64,000 nucleotides of DNA. It comes from Knoellia sp. p5-6-4. Lineage in GTDB: Bacteria > Actinomycetota > Actinomycetes > Actinomycetales > Dermatophilaceae. The notes beneath the pieces were generated by a model that was given only the letters and a program-made list of their open reading frames with translations, did not search any database and had not been told where the DNA came from. The stretch is taken from positions 496,001 through 560,000 of the forward strand of contig NZ_JARGZF010000002.1 of NCBI RefSeq assembly GCF_029222705.1, written 5' to 3'. How positions within the stretch are numbered: position 1 is the first letter of the stretch; the number at the start of each line of letters is the position of its first letter. This document shows positions 35,644 through 45,047 of the stretch, in pieces. Both the position numbers and the translations under genes were made by a program.

Positions 35644-37149
35644 TCAGTCGAGGTGGCGGAAGCGCGGCCACAGCTCGCGCCAAGGGGCTGCGGGGTGGGC
35701 GCAGACCATGACGGGTGCGCCCTGCTCTTCGTTGTCGACACCGACACCGTTGTCGAGGCGGTCCACCGTCCGGCAGGTGCCGAAGAGGCCTGTCAGGTGG
35801 GGCGCCTGCCAGCCGACCAGGACCACCGTGTCCGTTTCATCCGCAGGAGGGCCGGCGTCGTGCAGTGCGTTGTGCCCGCTGTGCGGGGCGGGGAGCCCGT
35901 GCGCCGGGCCGAAGCGTGCGAGGGCGCCGGCCTCCCCGTAGTTCGAGGTGATGACCGCCACCCGGTGCCCCTCCGGCACCCCGCGGACGGCGTCCGCGAC
36001 CTGCGCCACGTAGACGGGCCACCCGACCTGGTCGCCGGCGAGGGGCCCGATGTCCGGCACCGGCGTGTCCCCCAGGCGCTCCGCAGGGACGGCGGGAAGG
36101 GCCAGCACCACCGCGAAGGCCGCGTTCGCGGCGAGCCCGGCAAGGGCCAGCCGGCGCCACCCGGTGCGGGCGGACAGCCAGCGCGCCACCGGCACGCACC
36201 CCGCGGCATACATGGCGCTCAGGAGGTGCACCGGGTAGTGCGGCTGCGCGCCGGAGAGCAGGGTGAAGGCCACGAGGACACCGAAGGCGACGGCCAGGAA
36301 ACCGACCTCGCAGCGCTGCGGCCGGCGCAGGAGCCAGGCCACGCCCACGCCCCAGACGACCGCCAGCACCGGGCCGAGCATGACGAGCAGCAGCGGCAGG
36401 GCGAGGGCGCGCACCTCGCCGGCGTTGTTCTCCGCCAGCGCGGCGCCCATCGCCAGCTGGGGCCAGTCGTGGGTGGCCTGGTAGGCGAGGTTGGGCGCGG
36501 ACAGGAGTGCGGCGAGCGCCGCGCCGGCCCACAGCCAGGGGCTGCGCAGCACGCGACGGGGACCGAGCACCAGCACTCCCACCGCGAGGGCGACGCCGAG
36601 CACCGCGACGAGCAGGCGGCTGTAGGACGCGGCACCCGCGACGGCGCCGGCCGCCAGCCACCAGCGGGGGTCGCCGCGCACGGCCAGGACCGTCGCCAGG
36701 GTGGCGGCCAGCCAGAAGCTCTGGTCGAGCGTCGAGGTCAGCAGCAGGTGGCCCAGCATGAGGGGCATGGCCGCGAAGGCGTAGCCCCACGCCGCCAGCG
36801 CCTGGGCCCCGCGGCCGCCGCCGAGCGCACGGGCGATGAGGGCCACCAGCACCACCGACACCGCCGAGGCCAGCGTGGCGGGCACCCGCAGGGCCCAGGG
36901 CTCGTCGACGAGGCCGGCGACCGACCGGGCGAGGAACGGGACGAGCGGCGGCTGGTCGACGTGTCCCCAGGCAGACGGCAGCATCCGGAAGTACAGCTCG
37001 TCGCGGTGCCAGCCGTAGCCGCGGCTGCCGGCGGTGAGGACCACTGCCTGGGCCACGGCTGCCGGGAGCACCCAGCGCCAGGCCGTCGCAGGTCGAGTGC
37101 GGGTGAGGGCCACCCGGCTCGACGCCGGGGCACGGCTGCTGGTGGTCAC
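35644..37149 (-). CDS. Membrane glycosyltransferase of the PMT/GT39-like family
   Basis: About 501 residues from GTG 37149, supported by TAGGGT eight bases upstream. The luminal loop GYGWHRDELYFRMLP contains the conserved Asp-Glu pair, followed by HVDQPPLVPFLAR, the second family loop. About ten membrane segments and a C-terminal extracytoplasmic domain follow. Such enzymes move a sugar from a polyprenyl-phosphate donor to protein or glycolipid outside the membrane. Acceptor unknown. Transcribed divergently from lhr. Confidence 0.87.
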   Translation of the reverse strand: MTTSSRAPASSRVALTRTRPATAWRWVLPAAVAQAVVLTAGSRGYGWHRDELYFRMLPSAWGHVDQPPLVPFLARSVAGLVDEPWALRVPATLASAVSVVLVALIARALGGGRGAQALAAWGYAFAAMPLMLGHLLLTSTLDQSFWLAATLATVLAVRGDPRWWLAAGAVAGAASYSRLLVAVLGVALAVGVLVLGPRRVLRSPWLWAGAALAALLSAPNLAYQATHDWPQLAMGAALAENNAGEVRALALPLLLVMLGPVLAVVWGVGVAWLLRRPQRCEVGFLAVAFGVLVAFTLLSGAQPHYPVHLLSAMYAAGCVPVARWLSARTGWRRLALAGLAANAAFAVVLALPAVPAERLGDTPVPDIGPLAGDQVGWPVYVAQVADAVRGVPEGHRVAVITSNYGEAGALARFGPAHGLPAPHSGHNALHDAGPPADETDTVVLVGWQAPHLTGLFGTCRTVDRLDNGVGVDNEEQGAPVMVCAHPAAPWRELWPRFRHLD

Positions 37150-37240
37150 GGTCCGCGACCCTAGGGCCGAGCACCGCAGGAGGGAGCAGGTTCCGGGACA
37201 TGTCGCGCCGGTGTCGGTGCCCGGTGGCAGGCTTGTCGCG

Positions 37241-40200
37241 ATGGCCCGTTCCCCCGGCACCGACGTGCTCGCGCGCTTCTCCCCGGCCACCGCGGCGTGG
37301 TTCGAGGGTTCCTTCAGCGAGCCCACGCAGGCGCAGGCCGGCGCCTGGGAGGCCATCAGCTCCGGCAGGCACGCCCTGGTCGTCGCCCCGACCGGTTCGG
37401 GAAAGACGCTGTCGGCCTTCCTCTGGGCCCTCGACCGGCTGGCCAGCGAGCCGCCGCCCGAGGAGCGGCTGCGGCGCTGCCGCGTCCTCTACGTCTCGCC
37501 CATGAAGGCGCTCGCCGTCGACGTCGAGCGCAACCTGCGCTCACCGCTCGTGGGCATCGGCCACGCCGCCACCCGGCTCGGGCTGCCCGAACCCGACATC
37601 ACCGTGGCCGTGCGGTCCGGTGACACCCCCGCCAACGAGCGGCGCGCCTTCGCCCGCACGCCGAGCGACATCCTCATCACCACGCCGGAGTCGCTGTTCC
37701 TCCTGCTCACCTCCGCGGCCCGGGAGGCGCTCGCCGGCGTCGAGACGGTGATCCTGGACGAGGTGCACGCCGTCGCCGGCACCAAGCGCGGCGCCCACCT
37801 GGCCCTCAGCCTCGAGCGGCTCGACGCCCTCCTCGACCAGCCCGCGCAGCGCATCGGCCTCTCGGCGACGGTGGAGCCGGTCGACGAGGTGGCCCGCTAC
37901 CTCGCCGGCGGCCGACCGGTCGAGGTCGTGCGCCCGCCCTCGACCAAGGAGTGGGACCTCGACGTCGTCGTCCCGATCGCCGACATGTCCGCGCTCGGCG
38001 AGGTGGGGCTCGACGACCTGTCCGGGCCCGCCGCGGGCGCCGAGCGGCGCGCCTCGATCTGGCCGCACGTCGAGGAGCGCATCGTCGACCTCATCGCCGA
38101 GCACCGCTCGACCCTGGTCTTCGCGAACTCCCGCAGACTCGCCGAACGGCTGACCTCCCGCCTCAACGAGATCTGGCAGGAGCGCCTCGAGGAGGCCGCC
38201 GAGCAGCTCGGCGACACCGACGGCACGGCACCCGAGCCGGCTCCGAGGAGGACCGGCACCCGGACCCCGGCGGAGATGATGGCGCAGGCCGGCGCGAGCA
38301 GGGGCGCACCGGCTGTCCTGGCCAGGGCCCACCACGGCTCGGTGAGCAAGGAGCACCGCCAGGTCATCGAGGAGGACCTCAAGGCGGGACGCCTGCCGGC
38401 CGTCGTCGCCACCAGCTCGCTCGAGCTCGGTATCGACATGGGTGCCGTCGACCTCGTGGTCCAGGTCGAGTCACCGCCCAGCGTCGCCAGCGGGCTCCAG
38501 CGCGTGGGCCGGGCCGGGCACCAGGTCGGCGCCGTCTCCCACGGCGTGCTCTTCCCCAAGTTCCGCGGCGACCTCGTCCAGACCGCCGTCGTCGTCGAGC
38601 GGATGCGGTCCGGGGCGATCGAGTCGCTGCACGTGCCGGCCAACCCGGTCGACGTGCTGGCCCAGCAGGTGGTGGCCATGTGCGCGATGGACGAGTGGGC
38701 GGTCGACGACCTCGCGCAGCTGGTGCGGCGTGCCACCCCGTTCGCCTCGCTGCCGCGCTCGATCCTCGAGTCCGTCCTCGACATGCTCGCCGGCCGCTAC
38801 CCCAGCGACGAGTTCGCCGAGCTGCGGCCGCGCATCGTCTGGGACCGCGTCGCCGGTGTGCTCACCGGCCGGCGCGGCGCCCAGCGGCTCGCCGTCACCA
38901 GCGGCGGCACCATCCCCGACCGGGGCCTGTATGCCGTGTTCCTCGCCACCGGGGAGGGCACCGGCAGGCGGGTCGGCGAGCTCGACGAGGAGATGGTCTA
39001 CGAGTCGCGGGTCGGCGACGTCTTCACCCTCGGCACCTCCACCTGGCGGATCGAGGACATCACGCACGACCGGGTCCTGGTCACCCCGGCACCCGGGCTC
39101 CCGGGGAAGCTGCCGTTCTGGAAGGGCGACCAGCTCGGGCGTCCCGCAGAGCTGGGCCGGGCCGTCGGGGCCTTCGTCCGCGAGCTCGTCGGGCTGCCCC
39201 CGGCGAAGGCGCGGGCCCGCGTGGCCGCGGCCGGCCTCGACGAGTGGGCCACCGACAACCTCCTCGCCTACCTCGAGGAGCAGCGTGAGGCGACGGGCCA
39301 CGTCCCCGACGACCGCACCATCGTCATCGAGCGCTTCCGCGACGAGATCGGCGACTGGCGGGTGGCCCTCCACTCCCCCTTCGGTGGCCAGGTGCACGCC
39401 CCCTGGGCGCTGTGCGTCTCGGCCCGGATGCGTGAGCGCTTCGGCGTCGACGTCCAGGCCATGCACGGCGACGACGGCATCGTCTTCCGCCTTCCCGACC
39501 TCGAGTTCGAGGACGGCCGCGGTGCGGGCGCCGAGCTCCTCGAGCTGGTCCGCCTCGACCCTGACGAGGTCCACGACCTCGTGACCGGGGAGATCGGCGG
39601 GTCTGCCCTGTTCGCCGCGAGGTTCCGTGAGTGCGCCTCCCGCGCCCTGCTGCTGCCCCGCCGCCGCCCCGACCGGCGACAGCCCCTGTGGCAGCAGCGG
39701 CAGCGCGCTGCCCAGCTGCTCGAGGTGGCCAGCCAGTACGCCTCGTTCCCGATCATCCTGGAGACGGTGCGCGAGTGCGTGCAGGACGTCTTCGACGTGC
39801 CGGGCCTGACCGAGCTCATGCGCGACATCGAGGCGCGCACCGTCACGATGGTCGACGTCGAGAGCTCGCAGCCCTCGCCTTTCGCCCGGTCGCTGTTGTT
39901 CGGCTACGTCGCGCAGTTCCTCTACGAGGGCGACTCTCCGCTGGCAGAGAAGCGGGCCGCCGCGCTGTCCCTCGACCCGACCCTGCTGGCCGAGCTGCTC
40001 GGCCGCGGCGAGGGTCTGTCGCTGCGCGACCTCCTCGACCCGGCCGAGGTGACCCGCACCGAGCGCGAGCTGCAGCGCCTGGCGCCCGAGCGGGCCTGCC
40101 GCGACGCCGAGGACGTCGCCGACCTGCTGCGGAGCCTGGGCCCGCTCGCCCTGGGCGAGATCGAGCGCCGGTGCCGGGACGGCCTGTCCCGCAACGACAT

Positions 40201-41959
40201 CGGGAGCTGGCTCGTCGACCTCGAGGGTGCCCGGCGCCTGATCCGGGTGCGCATCGCCGGCGAGGAGCGCTGGGCCGCCATCGAGGACGCCGGACGACTG
40301 CGCGACGCCCTCGGCGCCTCCCTGCCCGTGGGTGTGCCGCAGGCGTTCCTCGAGTCAGTCCCCGACCCGCTCGGCGACCTCGTGGCCCGCTACGCGCGCA
40401 CGCACGGCCCGTTCTCCGCGGCCGATGTCGCCCACTGGTGGGGCATCGGTCCCGCCGTGGCCCTCGACGCCCTGCGCCGGCTCGTGTCGGCCGGCCGCGT
40501 CGTCGAGGGCGAGCTGCTGCCCACGGAGAACGGCGGCGGCGCCCACGGCCTCGACTACTGCGACGCGGAGGTGCTGCGCACCCTCCGTCGGCGCTCCCTG
40601 GCGGCCCTGCGCGCCGAGGTCGAGCCGGTTCCCGCCGTCGAGCTCGCCCGCTTCCTGCCGAGCTGGCAGGGGGTGGGTGGTGGCCTGCGCGGCCGCGAGG
40701 GCCTGGTCCGGGCGGTTGAGCAGCTGGCCGGCGCCGTGGTGCCGGCCAGTGCCCTCGAGACCCTGGTGCTGCCCTCCCGGGTGGCCGGCTACACCCCCGG
40801 GCTCCTCGACGAGCTGACCAGCACGGGCGAGGTGCTGTGGCGAGGGCACGGCTCGCTCCCCGGCGACGACGGATGGGTGTCGCTCCACCTCGGCGACACC
40901 GCCCACCTGACCCTGCCGCCGCACGACGACCTCGAGGTGGCCGACACCCAGCAGGCGGTGCTCGACGCACTCGCCGGCGGCGGGGCCTACTTCTTCCGCA
41001 CCCTCTCCGACGCCGTCGGCAGCACAGACGACGAGTCCCTCATCACCGACCTCTGGCAGCTCGTGTGGGCCGGCCTCGTCACCAACGACACGATGGCGCC
41101 CCTGCGGGCGCTCCTGTCCGGGGGCCGCACCACGCACCGCCGCACCCGGTCGGCGCCGCGTTCGACCCGGTATGCCGGTCGGCGGGGCTCCCTCGGCGCG
41201 CTGTCCGGCCAGCGCCCGGCCGGCAGGCCGGCGCTGCCCAGCCGCAGCGGACCGCCGACCGGCGCCGGCCGGTGGTCGCTGCTGCCGGCGCCCGAGGCCG
41301 AGGCCACGGTCCGGTCCTACGCCACCGCCGAGGTGCTCCTCGACCGCTACGGCGTGGTGACCCGCGGGTCGGTCGTCGCCGAGGGCGTCGTCGGCGGCTT
41401 CGCCGGCGTCTACCGGGTGCTGGCCGCTGCCGAGGAGTCGGGCAGGGTGCGTCGGGGTTACTTCGTCGAGTCGCTGGGGGCCGCCCAGTTCGCGGGCACC
41501 GGGGCGATCGACCGTCTCCGGGCCGGCGTGCGGCCGCTGGGCGGCGCCGAGGCGTCGGTCGAGCCCGCTTCGGCGGTGGTGCTGGCCGCGTCCGACCCGG
41601 CCAACGCCTACGGTGCCTCCCTGCCGTGGCCGGCCCGGCCCGCCACCGAGGAGGAGACCGGTCGCAAGGGCCACCAGCCGGGCCGCAAGGCGGGCGCCCT
41701 CGTCGTCCTCGTCGACGGGGCGCTCGTCCTCTACGTCGAGCGCGGGGGCAGGACGCTGCTGTCGTGGTCGGATGACCCCGCTCTGCTGCAGGCTGCCGCC
41801 GACGCGTTGGCGCTCGCGGTCCGCGAAGGGGCCCTGGGGCGCCTCACGGTGGAGAAGGCCGACGGCGGGTCCGTGCTCGGGTCGGACCACCCGCTCGCCC
41901 AGGCCCTCGCCTCCGCAGGCTTCCATGCGACACCACGTGGTCTGCGGCTGAGGCGATGA
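37241..41959 (+). CDS. lhr: Large Lhr-type ATP-dependent helicase
   Basis: 1572 residues from ATG 37241. Walker A VVAPTGSGKTLSAF (near residue 45), DEAH-like box VILDEVHAVAG (DEVH), motif III GLSATVEPVDEVARYL, motif VI LQRVGRAGHQVG, then a winged helix and the long C-terminal Lhr core and crown domains. Lhr is a 3'-5' DNA helicase induced by DNA damage in mycobacteria. CAGGCT sits seven bases before the ATG. The next gene, a DNA glycosylase, starts three bases after the stop; lhr-nei pairing recurs in actinobacteria and suggests joint base-damage repair. Confidence 0.96.
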   Translation: MARSPGTDVLARFSPATAAWFEGSFSEPTQAQAGAWEAISSGRHALVVAPTGSGKTLSAFLWALDRLASEPPPEERLRRCRVLYVSPMKALAVDVERNLRSPLVGIGHAATRLGLPEPDITVAVRSGDTPANERRAFARTPSDILITTPESLFLLLTSAAREALAGVETVILDEVHAVAGTKRGAHLALSLERLDALLDQPAQRIGLSATVEPVDEVARYLAGGRPVEVVRPPSTKEWDLDVVVPIADMSALGEVGLDDLSGPAAGAERRASIWPHVEERIVDLIAEHRSTLVFANSRRLAERLTSRLNEIWQERLEEAAEQLGDTDGTAPEPAPRRTGTRTPAEMMAQAGASRGAPAVLARAHHGSVSKEHRQVIEEDLKAGRLPAVVATSSLELGIDMGAVDLVVQVESPPSVASGLQRVGRAGHQVGAVSHGVLFPKFRGDLVQTAVVVERMRSGAIESLHVPANPVDVLAQQVVAMCAMDEWAVDDLAQLVRRATPFASLPRSILESVLDMLAGRYPSDEFAELRPRIVWDRVAGVLTGRRGAQRLAVTSGGTIPDRGLYAVFLATGEGTGRRVGELDEEMVYESRVGDVFTLGTSTWRIEDITHDRVLVTPAPGLPGKLPFWKGDQLGRPAELGRAVGAFVRELVGLPPAKARARVAAAGLDEWATDNLLAYLEEQREATGHVPDDRTIVIERFRDEIGDWRVALHSPFGGQVHAPWALCVSARMRERFGVDVQAMHGDDGIVFRLPDLEFEDGRGAGAELLELVRLDPDEVHDLVTGEIGGSALFAARFRECASRALLLPRRRPDRRQPLWQQRQRAAQLLEVASQYASFPIILETVRECVQDVFDVPGLTELMRDIEARTVTMVDVESSQPSPFARSLLFGYVAQFLYEGDSPLAEKRAAALSLDPTLLAELLGRGEGLSLRDLLDPAEVTRTERELQRLAPERACRDAEDVADLLRSLGPLALGEIERRCRDGLSRNDIGSWLVDLEGARRLIRVRIAGEERWAAIEDAGRLRDALGASLPVGVPQAFLESVPDPLGDLVARYARTHGPFSAADVAHWWGIGPAVALDALRRLVSAGRVVEGELLPTENGGGAHGLDYCDAEVLRTLRRRSLAALRAEVEPVPAVELARFLPSWQGVGGGLRGREGLVRAVEQLAGAVVPASALETLVLPSRVAGYTPGLLDELTSTGEVLWRGHGSLPGDDGWVSLHLGDTAHLTLPPHDDLEVADTQQAVLDALAGGGAYFFRTLSDAVGSTDDESLITDLWQLVWAGLVTNDTMAPLRALLSGGRTTHRRTRSAPRSTRYAGRRGSLGALSGQRPAGRPALPSRSGPPTGAGRWSLLPAPEAEATVRSYATAEVLLDRYGVVTRGSVVAEGVVGGFAGVYRVLAAAEESGRVRRGYFVESLGAAQFAGTGAIDRLRAGVRPLGGAEASVEPASAVVLAASDPANAYGASLPWPARPATEEETGRKGHQPGRKAGALVVLVDGALVLYVERGGRTLLSWSDDPALLQAAADALALAVREGALGRLTVEKADGGSVLGSDHPLAQALASAGFHATPRGLRLRR

Positions 41960-41962
41960 GCC

Positions 41963-42838
41963 GTGCCTGAGGGCGACACCGTCTGGCGGACGGCGACCCG
42001 CCTGCACCAGGCGCTGGCCGGCCGGCCGGTCACCCGGTGGGACCTGCGCTGGGGCGAGCTGGCCACGAGCGACCTGGTGGGGGCGTCCACCGTCGCGGTG
42101 GTCAGCCGCGGCAAGCACATCCTCCACCGGCTCGACGCGGGGGTGACCCTGCACTCGCACCTGCGGATGGAAGGTCAGTGGCGCATCGAGGACGCGACGC
42201 GAGTGTCCCCGCGACAGCTGGCCAACCCGCAGGTCCGCGCCCTGGTGGCCACCGAACGCTGGGCCGCCCTGGGCCTGAGGCTGGGGATGCTCGACCTCGT
42301 GCCGACGGCCGCGGAGGACACCCTCGTCGGCCACCTCGGGCCCGACGTGCTGGGCGAGGACTGGGACGCCCACGCGGCGGTCGCGAACCTGCGGTCCTGC
42401 GGGCAGATGCCCATCGGCGCCGCCCTGCTCGACCAGCGCAACCTGGCCGGCGTGGGCACCTTGTGGGCCAGCGAGTCCCTCTTCCTCCAACGCATCAACC
42501 CCTGGACCGGGGCGGCCAGTCTCGAGGAGCAGCAGCTGGCGGCCCTGGTCGAGCGGGCCCACCGGCTCATCGACGCGGCCCGGCACCACGCCGTGCAGAG
42601 CAGCACCGGCGTCCGCCGGCTCGGCGAGACCAGCTACGTGCACGGACGCTCGGGCCGCCCCTGCCGACGCTGCGGGCAGGGCGTGCGGGTGGCCATGATC
42701 GGCACGCCCCCGCAGGAACGCACGATGTTCTACTGCCCCAACTGCCAGGGCGGGCTCGGCCCCACCGACGACGGTCGCGCGCAGACGCCGCTGGGCTCGA
42801 GCTCGCGGGGGCGGGCCAAGCCTTACCGGCGCGCCTGA
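41963..42838 (+). CDS. nei: Formamidopyrimidine/endonuclease VIII-type DNA glycosylase
   Basis: 291 residues from GTG 41963; after Met removal the N-terminus is PEGDTVWRTA with the catalytic Pro and Glu. Later blocks are SRGKHILHRL (Lys of the lesion pocket), LLDQRNLAGVGTLWASE (H2TH helix) and a zinc finger CRRCGQ...YCPNCQ. It excises oxidised bases and cuts the strand by beta/delta elimination. Residue pattern and linkage to lhr fit actinobacterial Nei2. The C-terminal tail beyond the finger is about 30 residues, basic and poorly conserved. Confidence 0.92.
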   Translation: MPEGDTVWRTATRLHQALAGRPVTRWDLRWGELATSDLVGASTVAVVSRGKHILHRLDAGVTLHSHLRMEGQWRIEDATRVSPRQLANPQVRALVATERWAALGLRLGMLDLVPTAAEDTLVGHLGPDVLGEDWDAHAAVANLRSCGQMPIGAALLDQRNLAGVGTLWASESLFLQRINPWTGAASLEEQQLAALVERAHRLIDAARHHAVQSSTGVRRLGETSYVHGRSGRPCRRCGQGVRVAMIGTPPQERTMFYCPNCQGGLGPTDDGRAQTPLGSSSRGRAKPYRRA

Positions 42839-42841
42839 CGC

Positions 42842-43429
42842 CTACGGGGCCGAAGGTGCTCCGGCCCTCACGAGGATCGCCTCGACCACCTCCGACTTGG
42901 CGTCCGCGTAGTCCTGCACGCAGCGCCAGCGGCGCGACGGCAGCTCACGCTTGGTCGCGGCATACCGGTCGCGGTCCTCGCGGTGGGTGCACAGCCAGTC
43001 GCGGAACATCCGCATCCGCGCGACCTCCCGGTCCGCCACCCCGGGTGAGAACACGTGAAGGTTGACGTCATGGGAGTCCCCGTTGGCGAGGCGGCGGGCC
43101 ACCACGCGGTGCTCGAGCCAGTCGGGCTCGCGGACGCGCAGGTGGTAGCCGACGGCCAGCAACGCGGGCAGGTATGCCGGCTCGTCAGCGGAGTCGGGCA
43201 CGAGCAGGAGGACGTCGATGACCGGCTTCGCGGGCAGCCCTGGCACCGACGTGGACCCCACGTGCTCGACGGAGAGGGCAGTGGACCCGAGGGCACTGGT
43301 GATCGCAGCCCGCTCCTGAGCGAACAGCCCGGGCCAGGCCGGGTCGGGGCCGACGACGACCACCGGCACGGCATACGGATCGGTTGGGACGACCAGCCCT
43401 GTAGCCGGGAGTGGACCGGTGCCGCTCAC
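42842..43429 (-). CDS. GrpB/UPF0157 family nucleotidyltransferase-like protein
   Basis: 195 residues from GTG 43429. VEHVGSTSVPGLPAKPVIDV is the family hallmark: the G-S-[TS] and D-V pair of a nucleotidyltransferase fold. HRVVARRLANGDSHDVNLHV and FRDWLCTHREDRDRYAATK follow as in GrpB. It lies ten bases after clgR on the same strand. Two octamer copies (42958, 43172) and a third at 43369 fall in this short gene, the densest cluster in the window. Biochemical role unknown. Confidence 0.85.
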   Translation of the reverse strand: MSGTGPLPATGLVVPTDPYAVPVVVVGPDPAWPGLFAQERAAITSALGSTALSVEHVGSTSVPGLPAKPVIDVLLLVPDSADEPAYLPALLAVGYHLRVREPDWLEHRVVARRLANGDSHDVNLHVFSPGVADREVARMRMFRDWLCTHREDRDRYAATKRELPSRRWRCVQDYADAKSEVVEAILVRAGAPSAP

Positions 43430-43439
43430 GCGGGGAGGG

Positions 43440-43739
43440 TCAGGCAGCCGAGGCCGAGACGAGCGGCGTGGCGGGCACCGGGAGCGAGACGGGCGCGGTG
43501 AGCGCCTCGGACTCGGCGACCCGCTCGGAGACGTGCCCCAGCACCTCCGACAGCGGCAGGTGCAGCGCGCTGCAGATCGCGGCGAGCAGCTCGGAGGACG
43601 CCTCCTTCTCGCCGCGCTCGACCTCGCTGAGGTAGCCGAGCGAGACGGACGCCGCGGCCGAGACCTCACGCAGGGTGCGGCCCTGGGACTGGCGCTGCTC
43701 ACGGAGCACGTCGCCGAGTTCACGACGGAGCAAGATCAC
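43440..43739 (-). CDS. clgR: ClgR-like XRE-family transcriptional activator
   Basis: 99 residues from GTG 43739 with AAGGAGG four bases upstream. [20 protein letters not shown] begins the helix-turn-helix and [20 protein letters not shown] is the recognition region, nearly the standard ClgR sequence. ClgR activates clp protease genes and other stress genes in actinobacteria. The C-terminus ends in Ala residues (SASAA), similar to the degron by which ClgR is itself cleared by ClpP. Position next to cinA-pgsA-rimO is as in many relatives. Confidence 0.9.
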   Translation of the reverse strand: MILLRRELGDVLREQRQSQGRTLREVSAAASVSLGYLSEVERGEKEASSELLAAICSALHLPLSEVLGHVSERVAESEALTAPVSLPVPATPLVSASAA

Positions 43740-43879
43740 AGCGCCTCCTTCACAGCTTTCCGGCCCGGTTCTGGCACCCACGTTACCGCGCAGGACCGAC
43801 GGCGCGCGCGCAGGTTTGGCCAACCGACACCTCGGGAGCCGGTGGCCGCGTGGCCGGGCACCTCGGGACCACTCGCACC

Positions 43880-44392
43880 TCAACCGCCGGAGACCGGCGG
43901 TTCTTCCGCCCTCGCCAGGCCGGCGCGCAGCTCGTCGAGGGCCGCCCGAACCGCAGCCGCCCGGATCGCGGGACGGTCACCGTCGAAGTGGTGCTCCCGC
44001 ACCGTGGCGCCGTCCGGGCCGGCCACGGCGACGAAGACGGTGCCCACCGCAGCCTCGTCCTGCGGGTCGGGGCCGGCCACGCCGGTGGTGGCCACTCCCC
44101 AGTCGCTGCCCACCACCGTGCGCACGGCCCTGGCCATCTGGCTTGCCACCTCGGCGTCGACGGCGCCCACCTGCGACAGCAGCGCCCTGTCGACGCCCAA
44201 CAGCGAGGCCTTGACCTCGGTGGCGTAGCTGACCACGCCCCCGCGCAGCACCGCCGAGGCGCCGGGCACGTCGGTCACGGCCGCACAGACCAGCCCACCG
44301 GTGAGGGACTCCGCGCAGGCCAGGGTCTCGCCGCGACGCTTCAGGGCGGCGACGACGTCGGCGGCGTGGGGGCTCTCAGCGGGGGCGGTCAC
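43880..44392 (-). CDS. cinA: CinA-family PncC domain, nicotinamide-nucleotide amidohydrolase
   Basis: 170 residues if started at GTG 44392, or 179 if at GTG 44419 inside pgs[21 protein letters not shown] and [13 protein letters not shown]-like sequence (here [18 protein letters not shown]) are PncC signatures, with the catalytic Ser in the ESLTGG turn. Full CinA has an extra N-terminal domain, absent here, as usual in this gene context. It deamidates NMN to NaMN. Despite the historic name it does not by itself indicate competence. Confidence 0.9.
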   Translation of the reverse strand: MTAPAESPHAADVVAALKRRGETLACAESLTGGLVCAAVTDVPGASAVLRGGVVSYATEVKASLLGVDRALLSQVGAVDAEVASQMARAVRTVVGSDWGVATTGVAGPDPQDEAAVGTVFVAVAGPDGATVREHHFDGDRPAIRAAAVRAALDELRAGLARAEEPPVSGG

Positions 44393-44399
44393 CGCGGGG

Positions 44400-45047
44400 T
44401 CACCCGCGCTTGGCCGCACGGGCGCGCTTGAGCAGGGTGCGCTCGCTGGTGCGGCGCAGCCGGCGTGCCTTCACGACGTAGTCGATCCCGGTCACCAGGG
44501 TCACCCCGACGGCCAGCGCCATGGTCAGCCACGCCACCGCAGTCCAGGCCTCGGAGAGCGGGAACGTCCACAGGGGCAGGGTGAACAGGGTCAGGGTGAC
44601 GCTCTGGAGGACGGTCTTGAGCTTGCCGCCCCGCCCGGCCGGCATGACGCCGTGCCGGATGACGAAGAAGCGCATGAGGGTCACGCCCCACTCGCGAACG
44701 AGCACGAGGACGGTCACCCACCACCAGAGCTCATCGAGGATCGAGAGCCCGACGAAGGCCATCCCCATGAGCGCCTTGTCGGCGATGGGGTCTGCCACCT
44801 TGCCGAAGTCGGTGATCAGGCCCCGACTGCGGGCGATGTCACCGTCGACGCGGTCGGTCGCGATCGCGAGCAGGAACACCCCGGCCGCCCAGAACCGGAG
44901 GGTGGGGTTGTCCCCGCCGTCGGAGAGCAGCAGCCAGCCGTAGACGGGGACCATGAGGATCCGCAGCATCGTCAGGGCGTTGGCGATGTTCCACGGGCTC
45001 GGCGGTGGCTTCGGCGTGGGGTCGAGGAGGTGGTCGTGCTCGCTCAT
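44400..45047 (-). CDS. pgsA: CDP-diacylglycerol-glycerol-3-phosphate 3-phosphatidyltransferase
   Basis: 215 residues from ATG 45047 (ATGA overlap with rimO). The CDP-alcohol phosphotransferase signature is complete: [20 protein letters not shown] followed by IADK, matching DG-x2-AR-x8-G-x3-D-x3-D. Four or more membrane helices surround it. It makes phosphatidylglycerol phosphate in the membrane. Confidence 0.9.
   Translation of the reverse strand: MSEHDHLLDPTPKPPPSPWNIANALTMLRILMVPVYGWLLLSDGGDNPTLRFWAAGVFLLAIATDRVDGDIARSRGLITDFGKVADPIADKALMGMAFVGLSILDELWWWVTVLVLVREWGVTLMRFFVIRHGVMPAGRGGKLKTVLQSVTLTLFTLPLWTFPLSEAWTAVAWLTMALAVGVTLVTGIDYVVKARRLRRTSERTLLKRARAAKRG

Noticed and set aside
43440-43883. 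Longer version of the ClgR-like protein starting upstream of 43739
   Set aside because: The extra N-terminal part is non-conserved Arg/Pro-rich sequence, while GTG 43739 has a perfect AAGGAGG and gives the standard ClgR start.
43880-44392. cinA as a competence marker
   Set aside because: Only the PncC amidohydrolase domain is present, which has a metabolic role; it says nothing about DNA uptake.
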